Below, piece by piece: positions 45,484 through 54,306 of a stretch of 64,000 nt of DNA. This stretch comes from Paraburkholderia sartisoli (GTDB taxonomy: Bacteria; Pseudomonadota; Gammaproteobacteria; Burkholderiales; Burkholderiaceae): positions 62,001 to 126,000 of the forward strand of contig NZ_FNRQ01000004.1 in assembly GCF_900107685.1 (NCBI RefSeq). Direction: 5' to 3'. The notes below the pieces were generated by a model. The model was not told the origin of the DNA. It saw only the letters and a program-made list of their open reading frames with translations, and ran no database searches. The translations under genes and the position numbers were made by a program. Numbering within the stretch: position 1 is the first letter of the stretch; the number at the start of each line of letters is the position of its first letter.

Positions 45484-47105
45484 CGCTGTCCTCCCACCGG
45501 CACGGCCGGCACGGATGTCTGCGGCTGCGACAGCAACTGCCCGATCGGGTAGCCGTAGTTGGTCACGGTCAACACGACCATCAGCGTGACCCACAGGCTG
45601 AAGCCGTTCAGTGCAAGCGGCAGTTTCACCGGCTCATGCACCGCGGTGCTGAAGCGGTATTCCGGCGGCGTGACGCGAGGACCGCGCTGCGTCTGGTACA
45701 GGATCACGAAGAACAGGATGGCGGAGATCACGAGAATGAACCCGCCAATCGCCGACATCGTCACCCAGATCGCCTGCGCGGCGATCTCCGGATTCGTGTA
45801 ATCGTAGAACGCCATGCGGCGCGGCATGCCGAGAATGCCGACGTAGTGCCACGGGAACGTCAGCACCATCATGCCGATGAACCACAGCCACAGTTGCGCG
45901 CGCATCATCTTCAGGCTCGTCACCGCGCGACCCGTGAGCTGCGGCCACAGGTCGTAGGCAATCACGAAATACATGATGACGATCGCGCCCGCGAAGATCA
46001 GGTGGAAGTGACCGGTGACCCACTGCGTGTTGTGGATCGTCGAATCCATCTGGTAGCTCATGTTGATGATGCCACCCGCCCCGCCGAAGCCGAGCATCAC
46101 GAACGAGAACGCCACCGCCAGCATCATCGGGTTCTCCCACGGCAGCGCCTTCAGCCAGCCGAGTGCGCCCTTGCCGCCGCGCAGCCGCGCCGCGATCTCG
46201 ACAGACGCGCTGATCGTGAAGACCGTGAGCAGCGTCGGCACGGCCACGAGCGCCGTGAACACCGAGTGCAGGAACTTGAAGCCCGAGCCGACTTCCGGAT
46301 CGGCGAACAGATGGTGAATGCCGATCGGCATCGACACCACGAGGAACAGGATGAACGAGATGCGCGCCATCGAGTCGCTGTAGAGCCGCCCGCCGATCGC
46401 ACGCGGGATGATCGTGTAGTACGCGATATACGCCGGCATCAGCCAGAAGTAGACGATCGCGTGCAGCGTCCACGAGAAGAACACGCGCGCGAGACCGGCG
46501 TCGATCGTGTTCGTGAAGCCAAGTGCGACGGGCAGGATCTGGAACAGCAGTTCGAGCGCGGCGCCCACCGCGGTCCAGCCCCACAGATACGCGCCGGCCA
46601 CGGTGGCGAACATCGCGAGCGGCACCGGCTTGCCTGGATTCTCGCGTTTCCACGCGCGCATGTTGATGCCCATCAGCGCGACCCAGATCCACGAGCCGAC
46701 CACCACGAGCACGACGCCGATGTAGTAGAACGCGTTGCCGATCATCGGCGGATAGAACGTGTACAGCACCGAGGCGAGGCCCATCGCGACCGGCACCATC
46801 GCCGTGACGGCGCCGACGAGCACCAGCCAGAAACCGGCCCACGCCCAGCGCAGGCCGACGAGCGGACGCTTGAGCGCGAGTTCGGAGACGGCATAGCCGA
46901 AGCCCATCGCGATCAGTGTCGGGAACACATAGCCCATGGCGGAGCCGTGGGCCGTCACCGAGCGGTAGTAATGCTCCGGATTTTGCAGCCACGGATGCAG
47001 CGGACTGCGCACGTACATCTGCCACGCGCCCAGCAGCAGCGCGACGCCGAACGCGGCGAACGCCAGCCAGAAATGCGCGAGAACGACCCGTTTGCTATTG
47101 AACAC
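45480..47105 (-). CDS. ba3-type cytochrome oxidase subunit I (B-family)
   Basis: A 541-residue heme-copper oxidase catalytic subunit with about 13 membrane helices. HAIVYFWLMPAYIAYYTIIP contains a CuB histidine with the cross-linked tyrosine four residues later, and IGIHHLFADPEVG is the second CuB histidine pair. Both are very like the Thermus ba3 enzyme and unlike A-type oxidases. GTG start at 47105 has GGAGG upstream and overlaps the subunit II stop by 11 bases. It reduces O2 to water with proton pumping; B-family enzymes work at low O2. Confidence 0.93.
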   Translation of the reverse strand: MFNSKRVVLAHFWLAFAAFGVALLLGAWQMYVRSPLHPWLQNPEHYYRSVTAHGSAMGYVFPTLIAMGFGYAVSELALKRPLVGLRWAWAGFWLVLVGAVTAMVPVAMGLASVLYTFYPPMIGNAFYYIGVVLVVVGSWIWVALMGINMRAWKRENPGKPVPLAMFATVAGAYLWGWTAVGAALELLFQILPVALGFTNTIDAGLARVFFSWTLHAIVYFWLMPAYIAYYTIIPRAIGGRLYSDSMARISFILFLVVSMPIGIHHLFADPEVGSGFKFLHSVFTALVAVPTLLTVFTISASVEIAARLRGGKGALGWLKALPWENPMMLAVAFSFVMLGFGGAGGIINMSYQMDSTIHNTQWVTGHFHLIFAGAIVIMYFVIAYDLWPQLTGRAVTSLKMMRAQLWLWFIGMMVLTFPWHYVGILGMPRRMAFYDYTNPEIAAQAIWVTMSAIGGFILVISAILFFVILYQTQRGPRVTPPEYRFSTAVHEPVKLPLALNGFSLWVTLMVVLTVTNYGYPIGQLLSQPQTSVPAVPVGGQR

Positions 47106-47664
47106 AGCTGACCCTCCGCGAACCGGCCGCCATCTGCGCGAACGTTGTCTTGTCCACGACCTTGACGTGCGCCCACATGCCCTGGTGCCCGACGCCGCAG
47201 TATTCATGGCACGGCATCAGATGGTCGCCGGGTTGATCGAATGTCGTCCTGAAGGTCGAGACGTAGCCGGGTTCGAGCATCGAGTTGATGTTGGTATGGG
47301 TAATCAGAAGGCCGTGTATGACATCCGCGCTGGTGGCGCGGAACGTGACGGGCGTGTTTGCCGGCACCACGAGGCATTGCGGCGTGAACGAATACTGCTG
47401 CGCGACGAGACGCACCGTGACCGAGCCGTCGCCTTCGCTCGCGGTGCCGAGATTGCTCTCGATGAATTCGCCGGATACGTGCAGCGAACGCGGATCGATG
47501 GTCTCGACGCGCGAAGGCGGCATCATCGCCCAGTGCAGGCCGGTGTAGACCACCATCGCGACCAGCACCGTGACGATGCCGACGACGAGCATCGCCCAGC
47601 GCCGCTCGACGCGCGCGGCGACTTCTTCCGATGACGAACTGTGGGGAGCGGGAGTCATTGCCAT
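47095..47664 (-). CDS. Cytochrome oxidase subunit II (CuA cupredoxin)
   Basis: A 189-residue protein with an N-terminal membrane anchor (about 25-45) and a periplasmic cupredoxin domain. The CuA ligands are visible in DVIHGLLITHTNIN and the CHEYCGVGHQGM block. It hands electrons from cytochrome c to subunit I. ATG 47664, 10 bases after the subunit IIa stop. Confidence 0.93.
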   Translation of the reverse strand: MAMTPAPHSSSSEEVAARVERRWAMLVVGIVTVLVAMVVYTGLHWAMMPPSRVETIDPRSLHVSGEFIESNLGTASEGDGSVTVRLVAQQYSFTPQCLVVPANTPVTFRATSADVIHGLLITHTNINSMLEPGYVSTFRTTFDQPGDHLMPCHEYCGVGHQGMWAHVKVVDKTTFAQMAAGSRRVSCVQ

Positions 47665-47674
47665 GCAAGGTGCC

Positions 47675-47851
47675 TCACTGGATCACGCCGCGCGGCAGAA
47701 ACACGATGAAATAGAACGCAAACCACAGGCCGATGACGATGGCCGTGGCAATGCCCGCGAGTGCAATCGCGCCGCTCGGGCCGCGGCCGACGATCTTGTC
47801 CACGGCCTCGTCCTCCGCGCTACGCGCGTGGCCGGAAGGGGAATCGCTCAT
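47675..47851 (-). CDS. Cytochrome oxidase subunit IIa-like small membrane protein
   Basis: A 58-residue protein with one membrane helix (AIALAGIATAIVIGLWFAFYF) ending in IVFLPRG, matching the small third subunit of ba3 oxidases. AGGAAA precedes ATG 47851. Its place directly before subunit II, as in ba3 operons, supports the call. Confidence 0.8.
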   Translation of the reverse strand: MSDSPSGHARSAEDEAVDKIVGRGPSGAIALAGIATAIVIGLWFAFYFIVFLPRGVIQ

Positions 47852-47889
47852 GCTTTCCTCGATATGCTCAAAATGCTGTGACGATGCGC

Positions 47890-49179
47890 TCAATAAAGCG
47901 GCGCGGTGCGCAACGCGTTCGCTTCCTTGCCGCTCACCGGCGTGCCGTGATTGCCCCACGCGGTGCGGATGTACGTGACGACAGCCGCCACCTCTTCATC
48001 CGACAGCGTGTGCGCGAACGGCGGCATGCCATACGGCGACGGATTCTTCATCGTGCCCGGCGGATAGCCGCCGTTGAGCACCATGCGAACCGGGTTCACC
48101 GCCGAGGTCATCAGGATCGACTGGTTCTGCGCGAGCGGCGGGAAATGCGGCACCTTGCCCTTGCCGTCGATACCATGACAGAGCGCGCACTGCGCGTCGT
48201 AGATCTTCTTGCCGAGCGGATACAGGCGGTTCTTTTCCTCAGTGACCGCCACTGTCGGCGGGCTCGCGCTCTGGCCGCTGCGGGCCGGCAGGCTCTTCAG
48301 ATAGACGGCCATCGCGCGGATGTCTTCGTCCGACATGTATTGCAGGCTGTCGTAGACGACCTCGGCCATCGGCCCGTACACCGCGCCGCGCTTCGAGACG
48401 CCCGTCTGCAGCAGATCGGAAATCTCCTCGATGCTCCAGTCGCCGAGACCCGCTTCCCGGTTCGACGTGAGCGACGGCGCGTACCAGTTCTGCATCGGAA
48501 TCAGGCCGCCTTCGAATGCCTTCGAGGCTGAGCTGCCGCCGAGCGCGTTGATCGCGGTGTGGCACATCGCGCAGTGCCCCGGACCGTCGACGAGATACGC
48601 GCCCCGGTTCCATTCGACGGACTGCGTGGGATCGGCCTTGTATTCGCCCTGACGGAAATACAGCGTGCGCCAGCCCAGCAGCAGCTCGCGCTTGTTGAAC
48701 GGAAAGCGCAGCGTGTGCGGACGGTTCGGCTGATGGACGGCGGGCACCGACATCAGGTACGCGTACATCGCGTCCGAGTCCTCACGCGTCATGCGCGTGT
48801 ACGACGCGTAGGGCATCGCGGGATAGAGGATCGTGCCGTCCTTCGACTTGCCTTCGTGCAGCATCCGGTAGAAGTCGTCGGCACTCCATGAGCCGATGCC
48901 GGTTTCCTTGTCGGGCGTGATGTTCGGCGTGTAGAGCGTGCCGAACGGCGTATCCATCGGCCGCGTGCCGGCGAAGAGCTTGCCGGCCGGCATCGTGTGA
49001 CACGCGACGCAGTCGCTTGCGCGGGCGAGATATTCGCCGCGCGCGACGAGGCTGGCGTTGTCTTTCGACGCGGCGCCCTGTGCATGCGCAGCCGCCACCG
49101 CCAGAGAGGACAGCGCGACGGCGCACGCGGCGCGGCGCGTGAAGGTCTTGAGCGTTCTGACGTATCGGAGAGCGTGCAA
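47890..49179 (-). CDS. Triheme c-type cytochrome
   Basis: A 429-residue exported protein. Signal peptide, then three CxxCH sites (CVACH about 57-61, CAMCH about 203, CALCH about 331), as in the alcohol-dehydrogenase / gluconate-dehydrogenase type electron-transfer subunit. TTG start at 49179 with GGAG upstream. It sits in the oxidase operon without a dehydrogenase partner, so it probably feeds electrons to the oxidase. Confidence 0.9.
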   Translation of the reverse strand: MHALRYVRTLKTFTRRAACAVALSSLAVAAAHAQGAASKDNASLVARGEYLARASDCVACHTMPAGKLFAGTRPMDTPFGTLYTPNITPDKETGIGSWSADDFYRMLHEGKSKDGTILYPAMPYASYTRMTREDSDAMYAYLMSVPAVHQPNRPHTLRFPFNKRELLLGWRTLYFRQGEYKADPTQSVEWNRGAYLVDGPGHCAMCHTAINALGGSSASKAFEGGLIPMQNWYAPSLTSNREAGLGDWSIEEISDLLQTGVSKRGAVYGPMAEVVYDSLQYMSDEDIRAMAVYLKSLPARSGQSASPPTVAVTEEKNRLYPLGKKIYDAQCALCHGIDGKGKVPHFPPLAQNQSILMTSAVNPVRMVLNGGYPPGTMKNPSPYGMPPFAHTLSDEEVAAVVTYIRTAWGNHGTPVSGKEANALRTAPLY

Positions 49180-49192
49180 TCCAGTTCTCCGG

Positions 49193-49903
49193 TTAGTGAG
49201 GGACGCTGCCGCAAACTAGCGGCATCTTGAGCGAACCGGCGGCGACCGGAGACGGATCGGCCGGTGCTTTCTGCGAAGCGAGCCACGCGGCGACGGCGGT
49301 GATGTCCCGCTCGCTCAGGTGGGTTGCGACGACCTTCATGCAATCGGGCGCGGCCGTGCTGCGCGTGCCGTAACGCCATGCGCCAAGCTGCGCGCTCAGG
49401 TAATCCGCGTGCAGCCCGAGCAGGCCCGGAATGGCCGGTTCCATGCCGGTCAGCGCGCCGCCATGGCACGCGACGCAGGCAGGAATCTGACGCGACGCAT
49501 CGCCATGCGTGACGAGCGTCTGCCCAAGCGCGAGCGTTGCCTCGTCGACCGTCGGCGTGGAAGGCGGCGGGAACGGCGGACGTTCAGCGGCGAAGTAATC
49601 GGCGATCTTGTGCAGATACGGGTCGGGGAGATACGCGAGCAGATAGTTCATCGGCGGATATTTGCGCCGGCCGTCACGGAATGCGAGCAGCTGGTTGTAC
49701 AGATACCCGGCGGGCTTGCCGGACAGACGCGGGAAGTAGTCGTTATCGGTGCCCTCGCCGCGCTGGCCGTGACAGGCCGCGCAGGCGAGCACCCGGGCGT
49801 GCATCGTGTCGGGCGCCTGACCGGAAGCCGCGTCCGCGGCGAATGCCGTCAGGCTCGAACACGCAAGAAGCGCGATCGCAATGAGTGTCCGCCGTTTTAC
49901 CAC
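49193..49903 (-). CDS. Diheme cytochrome c4-like protein
   Basis: A 236-residue periplasmic protein with signal peptide and two CxxCH motifs (CAACH and CVACH), each half with the c4 fold (YLYNQLLAFRDG and YLSAQLGAWRYGTR). GTG start at 49903 with GAGAGG upstream; a longer frame could start from ATG 49930 but would add a charged stretch before the signal. First gene of the oxidase operon. Confidence 0.88.
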   Translation of the reverse strand: MVKRRTLIAIALLACSSLTAFAADAASGQAPDTMHARVLACAACHGQRGEGTDNDYFPRLSGKPAGYLYNQLLAFRDGRRKYPPMNYLLAYLPDPYLHKIADYFAAERPPFPPPSTPTVDEATLALGQTLVTHGDASRQIPACVACHGGALTGMEPAIPGLLGLHADYLSAQLGAWRYGTRSTAAPDCMKVVATHLSERDITAVAAWLASQKAPADPSPVAAGSLKMPLVCGSVPH

Positions 49904-50428
49904 CTCGACCCTCTCAGGTTGCTGATGCATTGGTCTGTCGCGCAAACGGCAGCCGGCAACCCGGCGAAACTCTTAATACCGTCATGCGCGAATTTTTTTC
50001 TCCGGAAGATGTATCGCCCGTGGCGATCATCAAGGTCCGGCGCATTCTAAGGCTGCTGTACGGCTATACGAGTTATAGAAAACTGAAGCGAAAATTACCA
50101 TAACGGCTTTCAGGCGTGCGTATTCAGATACCTGGCGATTTGAGCAGGAACAATCTTGCGATATATTTTTGAGACAGGAAAAGATGGCAACGCAAAAAAC
50201 AACAATCGTGCTCGTCTGCAAGCCATATTCGATTGAATGTGTTATGGCCTTTAACTATTGCATCGGCATGACCATTGGCGTTTTTCCGCGTCCTTGCGTG
50301 CGGCGGTCCTCCGACAAACTGGTTACCTGAAAAAACATTAAACTGGTAATTTTTAAGAACCACTTCATCGCCTAATCTTGATTTTGTCGCGCGATCCTGC
50401 GCACATCAACCGATCAGGGGAAACCGCC
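49904..50428. other. Divergent intergenic region, AT-rich at right
   Basis: About 525 noncoding bases between the oxidase operon and the AhpD-like gene. It should hold both promoters. Weak short frames are present (one + frame near 49990-50103) but have no support. From about 50100 it is distinctly AT-rich. No FNR-like site was convincing by eye. Confidence 0.4.
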
Positions 50429-50866
50429 ATGACTTCACGTCTCGACTTTTATTCAGCCAATCCGCATGCCATCAAGGCAGTCCTCGCGCTTGAAGAACGC
50501 ATCGGCAAATCGGGTATCGAAAAATCGCTTGCCGAACTGGTGCGTCTGCGCGCATCCCAGATCAACGGCTGTGCGTACTGCGTCGACATGCACGTCGCCG
50601 ATGCACGCAAGGGCGGCGAAACCGAACGCCGTCTGGCAACGGTCGTCGTGTGGCGCGAAACGCCGTTCTTCACGGACCGCGAACGTGCCGCGCTCGAATG
50701 GACCGAAGCCCTCACGCTCGTGGCGCGGGATCACGTGCCGGACGCCGTCTGGGAAGCGGTTCGCCCGCACTTCAGCGACGAGGAAATCGTCGACCTGACG
50801 CTGCTCATCAACGCGATCAACACGTGGAACCGCTTTGCAATCGGATTCCGTAAAACGCCGGCCTGA
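50429..50866 (+). CDS. AhpD/carboxymuconolactone-decarboxylase-like protein
   Basis: A 145-residue all-helical protein with the redox pair in GCAYCVDMH, the AhpD-type peroxidase/reductase motif. It has the CMD-family start RLDFYSANPHAIKAVLALEERIGK. ATG 50429 with AGGGGAAA upstream. Probably an alkylhydroperoxide reductase partner or stress protein. Convergent with norR. Confidence 0.85.
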   Translation: MTSRLDFYSANPHAIKAVLALEERIGKSGIEKSLAELVRLRASQINGCAYCVDMHVADARKGGETERRLATVVVWRETPFFTDRERAALEWTEALTLVARDHVPDAVWEAVRPHFSDEEIVDLTLLINAINTWNRFAIGFRKTPA

Positions 50867-50917
50867 ACCGGCCACGCATGGTGCGTGCCGGCGAAGCGGT
50901 GCGGCCACGCGCCCCCT

Positions 50918-52507
50918 TCACTTCAAGCCGAGACGTTTTGCGAGCCGGTTCAGGTTTGCGCGATCGAGGCCAAGCTCACGTGCCGCTGACGCCCAGTTGC
51001 GATCGTTGCGCACGAGCGCCTCGCTGATGAGCGTGCGCTCGTAGCCTTCGACGGCCGCGCGGAAATCCGCCGGCGCGTCCACGGCGTCGCCATTCGCGGT
51101 ACCCGCCGCCGAAGCCAGCGCGTGCCGCGCTTCGGACAACGCCAGATCGTCCTGCGTCAGCGTGAGAATGCGCGGACGGTGTCCGTGGCGCGAGAGCGCT
51201 TTGAGCGCGCTGCGCCCGATCAGATGCTCCAGTTCGCGCACGTTGCCCGGCCACGTGTACGCGAGCAGCGCCGCCTGCGCCTCGTTCGAAAGCCGCAGGC
51301 TCAACAGCCCGAGCCGCGAACGGTTCTCTTCGAGAAAGAAGCCGGCGATCAGCAGCACGTCGCGCCCGCGTTCGCGCAGCGGCGGCGCCCACAACGGGTA
51401 CACGCTCAGACGATGATAGAAATCCGCGCGAAAGCGGCCTTCGCGCACTTCCTCGGCGAGGTCGCGATTGGTCGCGGCGATCAGCCGCACGTCGACCTTG
51501 TGTTCGTTGTCCGACCCGATGCGCTGGATCTGCCCGTTCTGCAGCACGCGCAGCAGCTTCGCCTGCACGCCGAGCGGCAGTTCGCCCACTTCGTCGAGAA
51601 AAAGCGTGCCGCCGTCCGCGAGTTCGAATTTGCCGCGACGGTCCGCCGACGCGCCCGAAAACGCCCCCCGCACGTGGCCGAACAGTTCGCTTTCGACGAG
51701 CGTGTCGGGCAGCGCCGCGCAGTTCAGGCTGATCATCGGCTTGCTGGCGCGCGGCGACAGCCCGTGGATGGCGTTCGCGACGAGTTCCTTGCCGACGCCC
51801 GTCTCGCCCGTGATCAGCACCGTCAGGTCGCTGTTGGCGACCAAGGCGATCTCGTTCATCAGGCGCTTGTGCTGCGGGCTGCTGCCGATCATCTCGCGAC
51901 GCGTCTCGCTGCTCGCCAGCCGGTACGCCTCGGCGCGCGCCCGCTCTTCCTCCGAACTGCGCGCGAGCGTGTCGATGCGGTCGACCACGCTGACGGTCGC
52001 CGCCGCGAGACTCAGGAACGCCTGCAGCGAAGGCAGATCGAGCGCGTCGAACTGGGAAGGATCGAGCGCGTCGAGCGTCAGGAGGCCCCACAGGCGCCCG
52101 TCGATATACAGCGGGCAACCGAGGCAGTCGTGTACTTCCAGATGGCCCTCGATCGCCTGCACCAGACCGTCGTACGGATCGGGCAGGCCGGAATCGGCGG
52201 CAAAACGGGTGGGCTCGCGCTGCGACAGCAGTTGCGCGAAGCGCGGATGGTCGCTCACGCGAAAGCGCCGGCCCAGCGTGTCGCTGCTCAAGCCGTTGAT
52301 CGCGAGCGGCACCAGCGTGTCGCCCTCGAGCCGCAACAGCGCGGCGGCGTCGCCGGGAAAGAGCGTGCGCAAGGTGTCGAGCAGACGCCGGAAACGCTCG
52401 GCCGGGGGCAGCTCGCGCGACAGGTCCTCGACGAGCGGAATCAGTGCGTCCAGTACCGCATGAACAGTCAGAGTGACTACATCGGTAGTCTTTTCGACTC
52501 GTGTCAT
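50918..52507 (-). CDS. norR: NorR-type nitric-oxide-responsive sigma-54 activator
   Basis: A 529-residue protein with an N-terminal GAF sensor (about 25-170; the domain in which NorR binds a non-heme iron that senses NO). The AAA+ domain has Walker A GETGVGKE, the sigma-54 loop GAFSGA (usual GAFTGA), Walker B LFLDEVGE and the arginine-finger region. A C-terminal Fis-type HTH follows (ELGLDRANLNRLAKRLG). It is divergent to the flavohemoglobin gene and has its binding boxes between. The ATG at 52507 has only a weak ribosome site. Confidence 0.93.
   Translation of the reverse strand: MTRVEKTTDVVTLTVHAVLDALIPLVEDLSRELPPAERFRRLLDTLRTLFPGDAAALLRLEGDTLVPLAINGLSSDTLGRRFRVSDHPRFAQLLSQREPTRFAADSGLPDPYDGLVQAIEGHLEVHDCLGCPLYIDGRLWGLLTLDALDPSQFDALDLPSLQAFLSLAAATVSVVDRIDTLARSSEEERARAEAYRLASSETRREMIGSSPQHKRLMNEIALVANSDLTVLITGETGVGKELVANAIHGLSPRASKPMISLNCAALPDTLVESELFGHVRGAFSGASADRRGKFELADGGTLFLDEVGELPLGVQAKLLRVLQNGQIQRIGSDNEHKVDVRLIAATNRDLAEEVREGRFRADFYHRLSVYPLWAPPLRERGRDVLLIAGFFLEENRSRLGLLSLRLSNEAQAALLAYTWPGNVRELEHLIGRSALKALSRHGHRPRILTLTQDDLALSEARHALASAAGTANGDAVDAPADFRAAVEGYERTLISEALVRNDRNWASAARELGLDRANLNRLAKRLGLK
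52488..52498. promoter_or_regulatory. Candidate NorR box GT-N7-AC
   Basis: GTCTTTTCGAC fits the GT-N7-AC NorR consensus and lies in the first codons of norR, upstream of the flavohemoglobin gene. Single short match; supported by a second one 5 bases further on. Confidence 0.45.
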
Positions 52508-52513
52508 ATCAAC
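52503..52513. promoter_or_regulatory. Candidate NorR box GT-N7-AC
   Basis: GTCATATCAAC fits GT-N7-AC and sits at the norR start codon. Its start is 15 bases from the start of the previous box (52488), close to one and a half helical turns. Plausible enhancer for the flavohemoglobin promoter. Confidence 0.5.
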
Positions 52514-52555
52514 TACACCAATTCAAGGACATCTGATTCTAAAGGAATTTTTATC

Positions 52556-52570
52556 TGGCATGAAACGTGT
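52556..52570 (+). promoter_or_regulatory. Possible sigma-54 promoter of flavohemoglobin gene
   Basis: TGGCATG-N4-GTGT with GG and GT ten bases apart resembles the TGGCACG-N4-TTGC sigma-54 consensus, but the -12 element is GT, not GC. Placed between the NorR boxes and the ATG at 52648. Confidence 0.45.
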
Positions 52571-52647
52571 ATATAAAAGCGCGAACGATGGAATCCGCCA
52601 CCCGGGGCGATTTTCCTCTTTCAACTGTCATGAAAAGGAATTCACAG

Positions 52648-53829
52648 ATGCTTTCAACCGAACACCGCGCCATCATCAAGGCAACCGTCCCTCTTCTCGA
52701 AAGCGGCGGCGAGGCGCTGACCACGCATTTCTACAACATGTTGCTGAGCGAGAACCCCTCGGTGCGTCCGCTCTTCAACCAGGCTCACCAGGCAAGCGGC
52801 GCACAGCCCCGCGCGCTGGCCAACGGCGTGCTGATGTACGCGCGCCACATCGACGAACTGGAGCAGCTTGGCGGCCTCGTCGCGACGATCATCAACAAGC
52901 ACGTCTCGCTGCAGATCCTGCCTGAGCATTATCCGATCGTTGGCGGCTGCCTGCTACGCGCGATTCGCGAAGTGCTCGGACCCGAGATCGCAACCGACGC
53001 CGTGATCGAAGCATGGGGAGCAGCCTATCAGCAACTGGCTGATCTGCTGATCGGTCTCGAAGAAAACATTTACGCCGGGAAAGAAAAGGCGCCGGGCGGC
53101 TGGCGCGGCGCGCGCGCGTTCCGCATTGCGCGCAAGGTGCGGGAAAGCGAGGAAATCACGTCGTTCCACTTCCGCCCGGCCGACGGCGGCGACCTGCTCG
53201 AGTTTCAACCGGGCCAGTACATCGGCATGCAGGTGTTCATCGACGGCGAGGAGCTGCGCCGCAACTATTCGCTGTCCGCTGCATCGAGCAAGGACGAATA
53301 CCGGATCAGCGTGAAGCGCGAACCGGGTGGCCGTGTGTCGAACCATCTGCACGACAACGTCAACGAAGGCGACACGATCGAACTGTTCGCGCCTTCCGGC
53401 GATTTCAGGCTCGAACACAACGACAAGCCGCTCGTGCTGATCAGCGGCGGCGTCGGCATCACGCCGACGCTCGCCATGCTCGAAGCCGCGCTCGAAACGA
53501 ATCGCCCGGTGCATTTCATTCACTCGGCGCGTCACGGCGGCGTGCATGCGTTTCGCGACTGGATCGACGATCTCGCCGAAAGCCATCCGCAACTGAACGC
53601 GTTCTACTGCTACGAGCATCAACGCCAGGGCGACGCCGAAGCGCACGCATACGGGTTGCTCGATCGGGAGCATCTGGACGAATGGTTGCCGGAAACACGC
53701 GACGTGGATGCGTATTTCCTCGGGCCGGTCGGTTTCATGAAGGCGGTCAAGAAGCACCTGAAGGAACTGGGCGTGCCCGAAACGCAGAGCCGTTATGAAT
53801 TCTTCGGCCCGGCATCGGTACTCGACTAA
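52648..53829 (+). CDS. hmp: Flavohemoglobin (nitric oxide dioxygenase)
   Basis: A 393-residue protein with an N-terminal globin (heme pocket Tyr29, proximal His85, Tyr95 and the conserved Glu near 135), a FAD domain (RRNYSLSAA and the REPGGRVSNHLHD part) and a C-terminal NAD domain (LISGGVGITPTLAML). It oxidises NO to nitrate with O2 and NADH. ATG 52648, with AAGGAA upstream. Divergent norR and following hemerythrin gene make an NO-defence block. Confidence 0.95.
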   Translation: MLSTEHRAIIKATVPLLESGGEALTTHFYNMLLSENPSVRPLFNQAHQASGAQPRALANGVLMYARHIDELEQLGGLVATIINKHVSLQILPEHYPIVGGCLLRAIREVLGPEIATDAVIEAWGAAYQQLADLLIGLEENIYAGKEKAPGGWRGARAFRIARKVRESEEITSFHFRPADGGDLLEFQPGQYIGMQVFIDGEELRRNYSLSAASSKDEYRISVKREPGGRVSNHLHDNVNEGDTIELFAPSGDFRLEHNDKPLVLISGGVGITPTLAMLEAALETNRPVHFIHSARHGGVHAFRDWIDDLAESHPQLNAFYCYEHQRQGDAEAHAYGLLDREHLDEWLPETRDVDAYFLGPVGFMKAVKKHLKELGVPETQSRYEFFGPASVLD

Positions 53830-53858
53830 GCCCTGTTCAATCACCACGGTAACGAAAC

Positions 53859-54248
53859 ATGTCTTTCACCGACACCCTGCGGCACGATCACGAAGCCATC
53901 TTCAAGGCATTGGATGAATGCCAGAAGCTGGGCATTTCCAGCGAGGAAGGCAAAAAGAAACTGGTTCAGGCCCGTACACTCGTACAGGCGCATCTGAAAC
54001 GGGAAGATACCCAGCTGTACCCCGTCATGCAGCGACATGAGGAGACACGCGAACTCGGCGCGACGTATTCGGCGGAGATGCAGAACATCACCGCCGACGT
54101 GAACGGATTCTTCGACGCCTATGCGAGCGGCGGATCCGGCCTCGATTACGCACGGCATCTGGGACGCACCGTTTCCCAGCTCCGCCAGCGCATGACCCGC
54201 GAGGAAGTGCGTCTTTATCCCGCGTTCGCGAATTACTGCGAGAAGTAG
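53859..54248 (+). CDS. Hemerythrin-domain protein
   Basis: A 129-residue HHE-domain protein of four helices that binds a di-iron centre. Likely ligands are the N-terminal His (RHDHE), AHLKREDTQLYP, and the C-terminal pairs. It lies 30 bases downstream of hmp in the same direction, so it belongs to the same transcription unit and could protect iron-sulfur centres or scavenge O2/NO. Confidence 0.9.
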   Translation: MSFTDTLRHDHEAIFKALDECQKLGISSEEGKKKLVQARTLVQAHLKREDTQLYPVMQRHEETRELGATYSAEMQNITADVNGFFDAYASGGSGLDYARHLGRTVSQLRQRMTREEVRLYPAFANYCEK

Positions 54249-54259
54249 CAGGCAGCAGC

Positions 54260-54291
54260 CGTGCGGGAGCGCTGTTACTCCCGCACGTTTT
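54260..54291 (+). terminator. Terminator after hmp-hemerythrin operon
   Basis: Perfect 10-bp stem CGTGCGGGAG / CTCCCGCACG with 8-base loop and TTTT after it. It separates the NO-defence operon from the LysR gene 16 bases downstream. Confidence 0.8.
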
Positions 54292-54306
54292 CCGAGGCAA
54301 CCCTCG

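Noticed and set aside
50867..50891. Imperfect hairpin between AhpD and NorR stops
   Set aside because: One bulge and no T-run; too weak to call a terminator.
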